This document shows, one piece after another, positions 1-8,856 of a stretch of DNA of 64,000 nucleotides (positions are counted from its first letter, which is position 1; every line of letters begins with the position of its first letter). Position numbers and translations under genes: made by a program. The stretch is from Cellulomonas sp. C5510. Lineage in GTDB: Bacteria; Actinomycetota; Actinomycetes; Actinomycetales; Cellulomonadaceae. The notes under the pieces were generated by a model. That model made no database searches and was not told the DNA's origin. It worked only from the letters and a program-made list of their open reading frames with translations. The DNA is taken from assembly GCF_019797765.1 (NCBI RefSeq), contig NZ_CP081863.1:1-64000 (forward strand). Reading direction: 5' to 3'.

Positions 1-65
1 TCTTCATAATGTCGTTGTCAGCACCCCGAACTGGGGTTGGACAGCTACAGGAAGGTCGAACAGCT

Positions 66-2006
66 ATGAACAAGCTGCAGCAGTGGTGGTACGGCAGGTG
101 GGCGATCCCAGTGGTCTCCGGGGCGCTGATCCTCATCTCGTTCTTCGTGGCCCGCGGCCTCGGTTCCGATGCGTGGAGCAACGCCTTCATGGTGGCCGCC
201 GCCGTGGTCGCGGGTACCCCGATCGTGACCAAGGCAGCCCGGGCGCTCATGGCCCGGGTCATCGGCATCGACCTGCTGGTCTCGGTGGCCGCGATCGGCG
301 CGGTGATCATCGGGGAGTACTGGGAGGCCGCCGCGGTGACCTTCCTCTTCGCCATCGGGCACGCCCTGGAGTCCGCAACGCTGAACAAGACCCGCTCGGC
401 ACTGGCCGAGCTGGTGGCCGTGGCCCCAGACGTGGCCGTGGTCATGCGCGACGGCGTGCAGGTGGAGGTGCCCGCTGCGAGCGTGGCCATGGGCGAGATC
501 GTCCTGGTCAAGAACGGCGCTAAGGTCCCGGTGGACGGCGAGGTCGTGGCCGGCACCGGCGCCCTGGACGAGGCCTCCATCACCGGGGAGTCCATCCCCG
601 TGGAGAAGTCCAAGGGCGACCACGTCTTCGCCGGAACCGTCGCCAAGGGTGGGTTCCTCCAGGTGCTCGCCACCGGCATCGGCGCCGACACCACGCTGGC
701 CCGCATCATCCACCGCGTCGAAGACGCCCAGGACGCCAAGGCCAAGACCGCCCAGTTCATGGACCGGTTCTCCGCCTGGTACACCCCGGCCATCATGGTC
801 CTGGCCCTCGTGGTCGGACTCATCACCGGTGACGTCGTGCTCGGGCTGACCCTGCTGGTCATCGGCTGCCCCGGCGCGCTGGTCATCTCCATCCCGGTCT
901 CCATCGTCGCCGGCATCGGCCGGGCCGCCAAGGACGGCATCCTCATCAAGGGTGGGGAGTACCTGGAGACCTCCGGCAAGATCACCGCCGTCGCGGTGGA
1001 CAAGACCGGCACCCTGACCAAGGGCCGCCCGCACCTGACCGACGTCGTCGTCCTGGCCCCAGCCATGGATCGCGCCCAGGTGCTGACCTGGGCAGCCCGG
1101 GCCGAGGCCGGCTCCGAGCACCCGCTCGCCCGACCCATCCTGGAGGCAGCAGCCGCGGAGGGGCTGGCCACGTCGGGGCTGCCCGAGGTCACCGAGCCCG
1201 TGCCTGGCAAGGGCATCACTGCCACCATCGGCGGGCGCCGGGTCCTCATCGGCAACGTGGCGCTGCTGGAGCAGTACGGCGTCGCGGACACTGTTGGCGC
1301 CGGGCAGGCCGCTGAGGAGCTCGCCGCAGCGGGCAGGACGGCGATGATCGTGGCCGTGGAGGATGCGGTGGCTGGTGTGGTCGCGGTGGCTGATGAGGTC
1401 CGTCCCGACGCGGCGCAGATGGTCGCCCGTCTGCACGACGCCGGGGTGAAGAAGGTGGTCATGCTCACCGGTGACGCCCCGCTGGTGGCGAAGGCAGTTG
1501 GTGCGGCGACCGGGGTCGATGAGGTCCGCGCCGGCCTGCTGCCCGAGGACAAGCTCGACGCGGTCGCGGACCTGCAGCGTCAAGGTCACGTGGTGGCCAT
1601 GGTCGGCGACGGCGTCAACGACGCCCCCGCCCTGGCAACGGCCAACATCGGCGTGGCCATGGGCGCCGCCGGCTCTGCCGTCGCCGTGGAGACTGCGGAC
1701 ATCGCCCTCATGGGCGACAACCTGCTCAAGCTCCCCGAGGCCGTCGGCCTGGCCCGGCGCACCGTGAACAACATGCGCCAGAACATCACCATCGCCCTGG
1801 TCACCGTGGCCGCCCTGCTGGCCGGCGTCCTCCTGGGCGGGGTGACTATGGCCATCGGGATGCTCGTCCACGAAGCTTCGGTCCTGGTCGTCATTATCAA
1901 CGCCATGCGCCTGCTGCGCCGCCACCAGGACACCACCAGCGCCGTGGCGACAGCGCCGGCGCAGAGCACCACCACCGAGGCACAGGCAATGGCCCGCCGC
2001 CCGTAA
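66..2006 (+). CDS. Heavy-metal P1B-type ATPase
   Basis: Membrane pump that exports a soft or divalent metal ion using ATP. Visible motifs in order are TGES (actuator domain), a transmembrane CPG motif in GCPGALVISIP, the phosphorylation motif DKTGTLTKG, the SEHPLARP nucleotide-binding motif and the GDGVNDAPAL hinge. There is no N-terminal heavy-metal-associated domain; about 646 residues is normal for this short subtype. CPG replaces the more familiar CPC, so the ion (Zn, Cd, Co or other) is unresolved. The ATG at 66 is preferred to an in-frame ATG at 9 because AGGAAGG lies 9 bases before it and the extra residues resemble no domain. A cupin and a quinone oxidoreductase follow on the same strand. 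Confidence 0.93.
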   Translation: MNKLQQWWYGRWAIPVVSGALILISFFVARGLGSDAWSNAFMVAAAVVAGTPIVTKAARALMARVIGIDLLVSVAAIGAVIIGEYWEAAAVTFLFAIGHALESATLNKTRSALAELVAVAPDVAVVMRDGVQVEVPAASVAMGEIVLVKNGAKVPVDGEVVAGTGALDEASITGESIPVEKSKGDHVFAGTVAKGGFLQVLATGIGADTTLARIIHRVEDAQDAKAKTAQFMDRFSAWYTPAIMVLALVVGLITGDVVLGLTLLVIGCPGALVISIPVSIVAGIGRAAKDGILIKGGEYLETSGKITAVAVDKTGTLTKGRPHLTDVVVLAPAMDRAQVLTWAARAEAGSEHPLARPILEAAAAEGLATSGLPEVTEPVPGKGITATIGGRRVLIGNVALLEQYGVADTVGAGQAAEELAAAGRTAMIVAVEDAVAGVVAVADEVRPDAAQMVARLHDAGVKKVVMLTGDAPLVAKAVGAATGVDEVRAGLLPEDKLDAVADLQRQGHVVAMVGDGVNDAPALATANIGVAMGAAGSAVAVETADIALMGDNLLKLPEAVGLARRTVNNMRQNITIALVTVAALLAGVLLGGVTMAIGMLVHEASVLVVIINAMRLLRRHQDTTSAVATAPAQSTTTEAQAMARRP

Positions 2007-2088
2007 GCAGCACCGGACCAGGACACCTCAACGCCAGCCGTCCCGGCCCGCCGCTGGAAATCAGCACTACCTCAGGAGGAAACACCAG

Positions 2089-2517
2089 GTGAGCACCGAA
2101 GAACACTTCACCATCGAAGGCAACATCGAGCACTTCACCATCGCCGACGTCGCCCAGGACAACCCCGACTTCCGCCGGGTGCTATGGACCGGTCAGCACG
2201 CCCAGATCGTCATCATGACCATTCCCCCGGGTAGTGAGATCGGTGATGAGGTCCACCAGAACACCGACCAGATCCTCACCTTCATCAGCGGAACCGGTCA
2301 GGCAGACCTCAACGGCCATACCCACCCGATCGAGGCCGGTGACCAGTGCGCCATCCCAGCCGGCACCCGGCACAACTTCCGCAACACCGGTGCTGAGCCA
2401 CTCGTGCTCTACACCGTTTATGCCCCGCCCGAGCACGCCGCCGACGGTGCCTACCCGACCAAGAACGAGGCCGACGCCGCCGAGGCAGCCGGGCAGGACG
2501 AGCCCCCCACCGCCTGA
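2089..2517 (+). CDS. Cupin domain protein
   Basis: Small single-domain cupin of 142 residues. The two conserved beta-barrel motifs are visible: GDEVHQNTDQILTFISGTG and, later, AIPAGTRHNFRNTG. Cupins of this size are often metal-binding enzymes or ligand sensors, and no specific reaction can be assigned. The GTG start at 2089 follows a strong AGGAGGA ribosome site at 2074-2080. It sits 82 bp after the P1B ATPase and 91 bp before an oxidoreductase, so the three probably form one stress or detoxification transcript. That grouping is inference from spacing and strand. Confidence 0.85.
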   Translation: MSTEEHFTIEGNIEHFTIADVAQDNPDFRRVLWTGQHAQIVIMTIPPGSEIGDEVHQNTDQILTFISGTGQADLNGHTHPIEAGDQCAIPAGTRHNFRNTGAEPLVLYTVYAPPEHAADGAYPTKNEADAAEAAGQDEPPTA

Positions 2518-2608
2518 CGAGCACACCAACCACCGGCTGAAGCGGCCGGCCAGGTCAGGGACCACACTCGGCTCGTTCAGCGACCAACAAGAAGGAAGAA
2601 GCAACCCC

Positions 2609-3523
2609 ATGTCCAAGGTGTACGTATTCAATGACTTCGGTGGCCCGGAGAACCAGCAGCTGGTCGACCGCCCGGCCCCCCCGCCGGGCCCGGGCGAGCT
2701 GGCGGTCAAGGTCCGCGCCGCCGGCGTCAACCCAATCGACCACAAGATCCGCTCCGGAGCTCTGGGCACCGACCTACCGCTGCCGGCCCCCATGGGTCAG
2801 GAGGTCGCCGGCGTCGTCACCACCATCGGCGACGGCGTGGAAGGCTTCGCGGTGGGCGATGCGATCCTCGGTCCGGTCGCCCCCGGATACGGGGCCTTTG
2901 CCCAGGACACCATCGTGCGGGCCACCGAGGCGGTGGCCAAGCCCGAGGAGATCTCCTTCGCCGACGCCGCCACCATCCCCGTCGCAGCAGCCACCGCCTA
3001 CGACGCCACCCACCAGATCGAGCTCGAAGCCGGCCAGACGCTCCTGATCCTCGGCGCCGGCGGCGGCGTCGGGCTCATGGCCGCCCAGATCGGCCGGGTC
3101 CACCAGTTCACCGTCATCGGCATCGCCTCGGAGACCAAGCGCCAAATCGTCGAGTCCACCGGGGCCACCTTCGTCCCCTCCGGGAAGGGCGTGGCCGACC
3201 GTGTGCGCGAGGTCGCCCCCGAGGGATTGGACCTTATCGTCGACCTGGTCGGCGGGGATGCCCTGCGCCAGGTCGCCGCACTGGCCACCAGCCCCTCGCG
3301 CATCATCTCCGCCGCCGACCCCGCGACGGCCACCGAGATCGGCGGCTCCGCCCTCGAGCGCACCAGCGAGGCCATGGCCAAGATCACCGGGGTCATCGAG
3401 TACGGCCTCGTCGACCCCCACGTCACCGCCCGCTACCCCCTCGAACAAGCCGGCGAGGCCATCGTCGCAGTCGAGACTGGCCACACCACCGGCAAGACCG
3501 TCATCGAGCCCTACAGCGCCTGA
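2609..3523 (+). CDS. NADP-dependent quinone oxidoreductase (zinc-type ADH superfamily)
   Basis: Medium-chain dehydrogenase/reductase of 304 residues, related to the quinone oxidoreductase branch. The N-terminal GroES-like part begins MSKVYVFNDFGGPEN and contains VKVRAAGVNPIDHKIRSG, typical of QOR proteins. The Rossmann nucleotide-binding motif is GAGGGVGLMAAQIG near residue 150. The catalytic-zinc cysteines of true alcohol dehydrogenases are absent, as expected for QOR. The ATG at 2609 follows GAAGGAAG at 2591-2598; an open frame further upstream overlaps the cupin gene and is not coding. It probably reduces quinones or reactive carbonyls using NADPH. Confidence 0.9.
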   Translation: MSKVYVFNDFGGPENQQLVDRPAPPPGPGELAVKVRAAGVNPIDHKIRSGALGTDLPLPAPMGQEVAGVVTTIGDGVEGFAVGDAILGPVAPGYGAFAQDTIVRATEAVAKPEEISFADAATIPVAAATAYDATHQIELEAGQTLLILGAGGGVGLMAAQIGRVHQFTVIGIASETKRQIVESTGATFVPSGKGVADRVREVAPEGLDLIVDLVGGDALRQVAALATSPSRIISAADPATATEIGGSALERTSEAMAKITGVIEYGLVDPHVTARYPLEQAGEAIVAVETGHTTGKTVIEPYSA

Positions 3524-3864
3524 CGCGGGCCGACCGGTAGCACCTGTGAAGCAGCCTTGCGCTACTGGCCCGTTGAAAGGTGTGCGCCTCGCCTCTACAG
3601 CCGCAACCCGCCTCGATATGGGTCACCAGGCTGCGGCGCGGCTGCTATTGACGGGAGAATCGCACCTACACGTCCCGCAGGACGGTGCGCCTGACGATGA
3701 AGGTTTGATGAGGTTTCTGTGGCGCGCCGCGTCAATGACTGAGCAGGTAAGGGACGCTACGGAAGGAAACTCGACCGCTGCGGTGGGGAGTTTCCGCATA
3801 GGGGTCGGGATGTACGGCGAGACAGGTATCTCTGAGGGGGTACAGGCGATCGGAGGAGACGGCG
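3524..3864. other. Intergenic region without a recognised gene
   Basis: About 340 bp between the oxidoreductase and the remnant at 3865. I found no convincing coding frame. The only marked element is the ribosome-site-like GGAGGAG at 3851-3857 serving the downstream remnant. It is probably flanking DNA interrupted by the transposon to its right. Confidence 0.4.
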
Positions 3865-3996
3865 ATGAGCACCATGCCGCATGGCGGGATGCACGGCCAG
3901 CACCACGAGGACACCCATACCGAACTGGGCCTGGATTGTGGCCCACAGGGATATGTGGCCGTAGATCACCTGTGCTCTGTGTCCGGGCACCTTCGC
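3865..3996 (+). pseudogene. Possible 5' remnant of a His/Met-rich gene cut by the transposon
   Basis: An ATG at 3865 with an excellent ribosome site (GGAGGAG) opens a frame starting MSTMPHGGMHGQHHEDTH, a His/Met-rich stretch like the N-termini of copper-handling membrane proteins. The frame then runs into the 3' end of the transposase gene tniB on the other strand and loses any protein-like character. The likely reading is a metal-resistance gene truncated by insertion of the tni transposon. The exact junction is not visible because I could not identify the transposon terminal repeat. Confidence 0.35.
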
Positions 3997-4911
3997 TCAG
4001 TGCCCGATGAGGAGGGCCTCGCGGGCCGCTTCGACGACCTCCGGTGTCACCGTCGGGAGGTGGTTGATCTGGCGGATGCGTTCAATCTGAGTGAGGAGTC
4101 GGTCGACGAGGCGGAAGTTGCCGCCGGTGACGCGGGCGACCGTGGTGATGGCGGCGGCCTGAGCCAAGTCGTCTTCGTCCGGGTGCTTATCTGATTGCCA
4201 GCGGCGGGTGAGGACGGCGGTGAGCTCGTCGGGCCCCAGTGATCGGTACTCGTGGGCGAAGCCGATCCTGCTGTAGAGCTGGGGGTAACGGGCCAGGCGC
4301 TTCTCGATCCCGGGCATGCCGATCAGGATGACGCCGAGGCGGTGTCGGTCGTAGTAGTCGCGGACTTGCTCCAGCCCGACGGTTCTAAGCCGGTCGGCTT
4401 CGTCGATGATGAGCAGCTCGGTGAGCGCAGAGCCCGCTGAGGCCGGGTGCACGAAGGGGTCGACCTTGCCGTACTGGTGGTAGTCGACGGCGTAGGAGAT
4501 CTCCTGGCACGCGCGGGGCAAGGCCCGGTCGACTTCGCGGGTGCTCGCGTTGACCGTGGGCGTCCAGAACGCGGTCCGCGCCTGCAGGACGCGTTCGGGC
4601 ACGGCACCGGGATCGGTGCCGCTGGTGAGGGTGTGCTGCCAACGCGCCCAGTGATCCGTGCCGGCGTAGTGGCGAGCAGACAGGGTCTTGCCAACCCCGG
4701 GCGGCCCCCAGCACAGCCCGACGTGGCGGTGGCGTCGCACGGTGTCGGCGAACTCTGCGAACCGCCGGTGCTCCTTCGTGACCAAGAAGGAGACCTGCTC
4801 CTCACGCGGCGCCGGCGGGACAAGCTCACCCAGTCCTCTGGTCAGGAAGCGCCGGCCGTCGTCGTTCTTGCCGAGGATGCTCCGGTCGGGGGCAGGTTCA
4901 GTCGTTGGCAT
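3997..4911 (-). CDS. TniB-like AAA+ ATP-binding transposition protein
   Basis: ATPase of 304 residues that works with a Mu/Tn7-type DDE transposase in target selection and transposon assembly. A Walker A motif GPPGVGKT lies near residue 70 (in CWGPPGVGKTLSARHYA), and a Walker B motif LLIIDEADRL lies near residue 168. The C-terminal half contains the GNFRLVDRLL helix seen in TniB proteins. The ATG at 4911 overlaps the last 14 bp of tniA, so translation is probably coupled. Confidence 0.88.
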   Translation of the reverse strand: MPTTEPAPDRSILGKNDDGRRFLTRGLGELVPPAPREEQVSFLVTKEHRRFAEFADTVRRHRHVGLCWGPPGVGKTLSARHYAGTDHWARWQHTLTSGTDPGAVPERVLQARTAFWTPTVNASTREVDRALPRACQEISYAVDYHQYGKVDPFVHPASAGSALTELLIIDEADRLRTVGLEQVRDYYDRHRLGVILIGMPGIEKRLARYPQLYSRIGFAHEYRSLGPDELTAVLTRRWQSDKHPDEDDLAQAAAITTVARVTGGNFRLVDRLLTQIERIRQINHLPTVTPEVVEAAREALLIGH

Positions 4912-6363
4912 AGGTCCGCAGCCTGTGACGAGGGACGGGCGGCTCGGCCGGCGGACGCTGCCCGTCCACGCCCGGCAAGCCCGCGGGCTGCACCACGGCG
5001 TAGTGGTGATCCGCGGGCAAGGCGTCGGCCAGACTCCGACGCTCGCGCAGCTCCTTCTTCAGCGCCCGCCGTCTGGCGACGCGAGCGTCCTGCAGCTGCT
5101 CCAGCGTGACTGCTTCGCGGGCGAGCTCAGGTGCGATCGCCCGGCACAGGTACTTATCGCAGTAGTAGACGCGGACCTCGGCTGCGTCGCGGGGGTCGTA
5201 GCGGATGGTGACGCTCTCTCCGACGTAGGCGGCGAGCACCGGGCTGATGTACCGGGTGCCGGAGAAGCGGATCCCGTCACGTTGGACGATGCGGCTGGTA
5301 GCCGCCGTGAGCAGGAGCGTGTCGAGGTCCTCCGGGTGGGCTGGGCTGCGAGGGATCCAACCGTCGGCGAGCCAGCGGACCACGGGCGGCTGCCGGGTCT
5401 CGGAGTGCGGCCGGCTGTGATACTCCTCGACGACGAAGCGCTCGACTGCGCTGTCGAGCTCGGCGAGGGTGAGCTGCGGCGGTGTGGTGGGTTGCCCGCC
5501 GGTGCCGTGCGGGATGTACCCCGGCAGGTGCGGCAGCAGCTCGGTGGTGATGGTCCTGAAGAGGCGCTCGATCTTGCCGCGGCCTTGCGGGACCCCGATC
5601 CGGGAGTGGATCAGGCTGACGTGGGTGTCGAGGCAGACCCGCTCGAGCCGGCTGCTGGTGAAGTCGCTGCCGTGGTCGCTGTAGAGCACGTCGGGTAGGC
5701 CTTGGACCGGCCAGGCAGGGTTGCCCTTCGCGATGACGGCCTGGTGCAGCGCGAGGGCCGTCCGCTCGGCGCTCGGCGCGCCGAGGAAGAGCGTGTAGCC
5801 GGCGACGGCACGCGAGTAGTCTCCAGCACTACCGTCAGCCACGGTCGTGCCGGGCGTCGGTGGGCATCGAGGATCTGCACGTCGAGCAGCGTGTGGTCGG
5901 CCTGCCACTGTTCGTTCGGGCGGGCCGCCGAGCGCCGGTAGACCAGCTCGAACCGATCCCGATAGGCGGTGTCGCCACCCGTCGCAAGGGTGCGCAGACC
6001 TGGGTCGATGCTGGTGACGATGTCGCGCACCGTGGAGTAGCTCGGCGGAGCCAGCCCGCGGTCGCGCGCCATGTCAGCGATCCGGCGGTGCACGAACGCG
6101 GTCGTCGGGGCGGGCCGGCGTAGAGCCAACGCCTCGACGGCCGCGATGAGGTCGTCGGGCAGCCGGCGCTGGCCGGCGTCGCTGCGCCGTCGACGTTCCA
6201 GTGAATCGACGGTCCCGTCGGCCCGGTAGGTCGTTGCCCACCGGCGCAGCGTGCGTTCCGGGATGCCAGCGTGCTCAGCCAGGCGGGTCAGCGGCACTCC
6301 GTCCTGGAGGTGCTGGCACAGCAGCAAGGCCTTCTGCTGGGCCGTCAACCGAGCCGAGACCAT
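4898..6363 (-). pseudogene. TniA-like DDE transposase, interrupted by a frameshift
   Basis: Integrase-core (rve) transposase of the Tn402/Mu type, split between two frames. The first part starts at the ATG at 6363 after an AGGAG site and carries a helix-turn-helix (RLAEHAGIPERTLRRW) and the first catalytic Asp in WQADHT. The second part carries the second Asp in YSDHGSDF and the catalytic Glu in GRGKIERLFRT, then the C-terminal barrel. The frames meet near 5821-5824. The expected text VVLDDYSR reads VVLET in one frame and GDYSR in the next, consistent with loss of one base. This could be a true inactivating mutation, a sequencing error or programmed frameshifting; no slippery heptamer is obvious. 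Confidence 0.82.
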
Positions 6364-6376
6364 CGCTGTCTCCTTG

Positions 6377-7006
6377 CTACCTCGCGGACTCCGCTGCCGC
6401 CTGCTCGGTCGCCGGCGCAGCGGTGAGGTGCTCGACGGCCCGAGGCGGCAGGTGGCGGTACAGGCTGGTGCGGGCGATCCCCGTCTTGGCGACGATCTCC
6501 GCGATGGAGTGGCCGGCCTCACGCAGGTGGGCGGCGTAGGCGAGCTTGTCAGCGTCGACCAGGACGGGTCGGCCAATCCGCCGGCCCTTGGCTGTGGCAA
6601 CAGCTCGAGCGTGGGCGGCGCGCTCGACGGTGTAGGTCCGTTCCATCTGCGCGAACAGGGCCAGCAGGACGACCGCGAGCTGTCCCATCGGGTCGCTGGG
6701 GTTCGCGGAGTCGACCTTGATCGGGTCCGCGAGGTTGCGGACCCCGACGCCGCGGTCGGTGAGGTCGTGGATCAGGTTGAGGGTGTCGCGCACCGTGCGC
6801 CCCAGGCGGTCCAGGGTGTGCACGACGATGACGTCGCCCTCACGGGCGTACTCCAACACCGCCCGGAGGCCCGGCCGGTCGGTGGTCGCGCCGGACTTCT
6901 TGTCCAAAAAGATCTTGTCCCGTGCGACGCCGGCCGCCACGAGCGCCTCGACCTGCCGGTCAAGGTCCTGCTTCGCCGTCGAGACGCGTGCGTAGCCCAA
7001 CTCCAC
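6377..7006 (-). CDS. Serine resolvase/invertase family recombinase
   Basis: Site-specific recombinase of 209 residues that resolves transposition cointegrates. The N-terminal catalytic motif is ELGYARVSTAKQDLDRQ, with the nucleophilic Ser in YARVS. It is followed by DRPGLRAVLEYAREGD and VHTLDRLGR, all typical of the Tn3 resolvase fold. The C-terminus carries a helix-turn-helix (HSIAEIVAKTGIARTSLYRHL). The GTG at 7006 is chosen because the homologous protein begins there; the longer open frame upstream has no family similarity. It lies 13 bp upstream of tniA. Its res site should be in 7007-7200. Confidence 0.9.
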   Translation of the reverse strand: MELGYARVSTAKQDLDRQVEALVAAGVARDKIFLDKKSGATTDRPGLRAVLEYAREGDVIVVHTLDRLGRTVRDTLNLIHDLTDRGVGVRNLADPIKVDSANPSDPMGQLAVVLLALFAQMERTYTVERAAHARAVATAKGRRIGRPVLVDADKLAYAAHLREAGHSIAEIVAKTGIARTSLYRHLPPRAVEHLTAAPATEQAAAESAR

Positions 7007-7124
7007 CGGCCCAACGTACCGAAGGTCGTCTCTGTACGGAACCAACGGGACGCGATTTCGGGACCTACTTCTGGCACGGCGCGTCAGCCGTGCCGCCTCG
7101 GCTCGAACAAGTCTTGGACCGCTC

Positions 7125-7148
7125 GTCCCACTTCCAAGGAAGTGGGAC
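7125..7148. repeat. Perfect 11-bp-arm inverted repeat
   Basis: The arms GTCCCACTTCC and GGAAGTGGGAC are separated by AA. The element lies 119 bp upstream of the resolvase start, where a res recombination site would be expected. It has no T-tract, so a recombinase site is more likely than a terminator. This is inference from position. Confidence 0.6.
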
Positions 7149-7222
7149 AGGCTCAACTCTGTCTGACGCGTTGACCCAGCCTGGCCCTGTGTCTTCTGGT
7201 GCGGGAGTGGGAGCATCGCGTG

Positions 7223-7387
7223 ATGAGCCAGGACTCGAGGGAGTGCTCGTGCTGCGGGCGCAGCAAGCCGCGCCGCGCTCTTCATGCGTTGGACGGCGGG
7301 GCGTCGTACATCTGTCGGCCTTGCGGCCTATGGGTGGCCCTGAGGCTGAAGGGCGACACTGTCGGCGCGGGCTCGCACGAGCCGTGA
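7223..7387 (+). CDS. Small CxxC protein, putative zinc ribbon
   Basis: A 54-residue open frame starting at the ATG at 7223 encodes MSQDSRECSCCGRSKPRR and later YICRPCGLWVALR. The pair of Cys knuckles (CSCCG and CRPCG) is typical of small zinc ribbons. GGAGTGGGAG upstream may act as the ribosome site. I do not recognise a family. It lies between the transposon and merA, and could be transposon cargo or a remnant. Confidence 0.4.
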   Translation: MSQDSRECSCCGRSKPRRALHALDGGASYICRPCGLWVALRLKGDTVGAGSHEP

Positions 7388-7404
7388 CGCGCCGGCTCGG
7401 GTGC

Positions 7405-8775
7405 CTATGCGCAGCAGCTCGTGGGCAGCGCTGAGCGGAACAAGCCGGCGGCGATGCGCAGGGCTTCGCTCATCGTTAGGTAGGGGGCCCAAGTGTCGGC
7501 GAGGTCGTCCACGGTGAGGCCGAACTTGATCGCGTAGGTCGCTGCGAGCATCAGTTCGCCTGCGCCGTCCAGGGCAGCGTGCACCCCGAGGATCTTGCGG
7601 CTCTCGGCGTCGATGACGAGCTTGAGGACACCGCGGGTGTCCTGGTTGACCAGGGCGCGCGGGATGTCTTGCGCTCCTAGGACGCGGCATTCGCAGGCGT
7701 GCCCAGCGGCGAGAGCTTGGTCCTCCGTCAGTCCCGCGCTGGCGATCTGGGGCGTGGTGAAGGTGACGCCGGGCAGCCCTCGATAGTCCACTGCTGAGGG
7801 CTGGCCGAGCGCGCCGGCTGCGGCGACGTGTCCTGTCTGGGCTGCGACGTAGACGTACTGCGGGACGCCGGACACGTCCCCGGCCGCGAAGACCCGTGGG
7901 TTGGTGGTCCGCTGGTTCTCGTCGACGACGACGAAGCCGCGCCTGTCAGTAGCAACACCTGCTGCATTGAGAGCCAGGTCGGACGTGTCGGCGAAGCGCC
8001 CGGTCGCCACGAGCAACCGCTGGCCCGTCAGCCGCCTCTCGCTCCCGGTCCGGACCTCAACGCCGTCGTGAGTCGCCCGCACCTCCGTCGCGCGCTCCTG
8101 CACCACGGTGATGCCCTCGTCCTGAAACACGCCGAGCAACACGTCTGCAACCTCCGGCTCCGCGTGGGGCGCGAAGCGTCCGACGATGGTGACGGCGACA
8201 CCGAGGTGCGCCCACAGCTGGGCCTGCTCGAGCCCGACATACCCGGCGCCGAGCACCACCATGGATGCGGGTAGGTCCTGCTGCTCCATCGCGGTGGTGG
8301 AGGTCAGGTACGCCACGTCACCCAACCCCGGGAGGTCCGGGATGTGTGCTGCCACGCCGGTGGCCACGACGTACCCGTGCCGTGCTCGCAGGGCCTGGCC
8401 GTCGACCTGCAGTGTCTCTTGGTCGATGAAGCGTGCGTGGCCCTGCAGGATCGGGAAGCCGTGGGCGTCGGCGACGTCGGCGTACTTCGCTTGGCGCAGG
8501 CGGTCGATCAAGGCCTGCTTCTGCTCCATCAGGGCGCCCAAGGCGACCGGGCCCGCGCTGGTGGAGATGCCTTCAAAGGGGTGCGTGGCCGCACGGTGGC
8601 GCTGCCCGGCGGCGGCGAGGAGGTTCTTGCTGGGCACGCAACCGATGTTCAGGCAGGTCCCGCCTAGCGGCCCGTGCTCGACGAGCAAGACGCTGTTGCC
8701 GCGGGACCGTGCCTCGATGCCCGCGGCCATCGCAGCGCCGCCGGTCCCGATGACGATCAGGTCGTACTCGTCCAT
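7405..8775 (-). CDS. merA: Mercury(II) reductase
   Basis: FAD- and NADPH-dependent cytosolic enzyme that reduces Hg(II) to volatile Hg(0). The redox-active cysteine pair is in GGTCLNIGCVPSKNLL (Cys41 and Cys46). A FAD-binding motif GTGGAAMAAG is at the N-terminus and the NAD motif GAGYVGLEQAQ lies mid-protein. The C-terminus ends in SCCA: the vicinal cysteines that pass Hg(II) to the active site distinguish MerA from lipoamide dehydrogenase. The protein has 456 residues and no N-terminal NmerA domain. It is divergent from a MerR-family gene across a classical MerR-type promoter. No mercury uptake genes are present. Confidence 0.93.
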   Translation of the reverse strand: MDEYDLIVIGTGGAAMAAGIEARSRGNSVLLVEHGPLGGTCLNIGCVPSKNLLAAAGQRHRAATHPFEGISTSAGPVALGALMEQKQALIDRLRQAKYADVADAHGFPILQGHARFIDQETLQVDGQALRARHGYVVATGVAAHIPDLPGLGDVAYLTSTTAMEQQDLPASMVVLGAGYVGLEQAQLWAHLGVAVTIVGRFAPHAEPEVADVLLGVFQDEGITVVQERATEVRATHDGVEVRTGSERRLTGQRLLVATGRFADTSDLALNAAGVATDRRGFVVVDENQRTTNPRVFAAGDVSGVPQYVYVAAQTGHVAAAGALGQPSAVDYRGLPGVTFTTPQIASAGLTEDQALAAGHACECRVLGAQDIPRALVNQDTRGVLKLVIDAESRKILGVHAALDGAGELMLAATYAIKFGLTVDDLADTWAPYLTMSEALRIAAGLFRSALPTSCCA

Positions 8776-8809
8776 GGCATTCTCCTCGCGCGCGCGGACA
8801 GGTCATCGG

Positions 8810-8841
8810 ACGGTAGACGTTCCAGTGCGGGGGAAGGTCAA
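8810..8841 (-). promoter_or_regulatory. MerR-type promoter/operator for merA
   Basis: On the minus strand, TTGACC (-35) and TACCGT (-10) are separated by about 20 bp, the overlong spacing that MerR-family activators correct by DNA distortion. Between them is the dyad ACCTTCC-N8-GGAACGT, with one mismatch. It reads towards merA, and the merR start codon lies 16 bp beyond the -35. Confidence 0.85.
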
Positions 8842-8856
8842 GGTCTACGGTTGACC

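Larger units (their letters stand above)
3997..7006 (-). mobile_element. Tn402/Tn5053-like transposon core (tniB, tniA, resolvase)
   Basis: Three minus-strand genes in the order resolvase, DDE transposase, AAA+ helper make up the core of a Tn402/Tn5053-like transposon. The transposase and helper overlap by 14 bp. The coordinates cover only this coding core. I could not find convincing terminal inverted repeats on either side, so the true ends lie somewhere in 3524-3996 and 7007-7400. The transposase is frameshifted, so this copy may be unable to move by itself. Confidence 0.75.

Noticed and set aside
45..1925. A 626-codon minus-strand open frame opposite the first ATPase
   Set aside because: It consists of His/Gly/Asp-rich text typical of antisense frames in GC-rich genes, while the plus strand encodes a complete P1B ATPase.
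3900..3996. A left terminal repeat of the tni transposon
   Set aside because: Several TGT-starting stretches exist, but none matches the region beyond the resolvase in inverted orientation, so I did not call an end.
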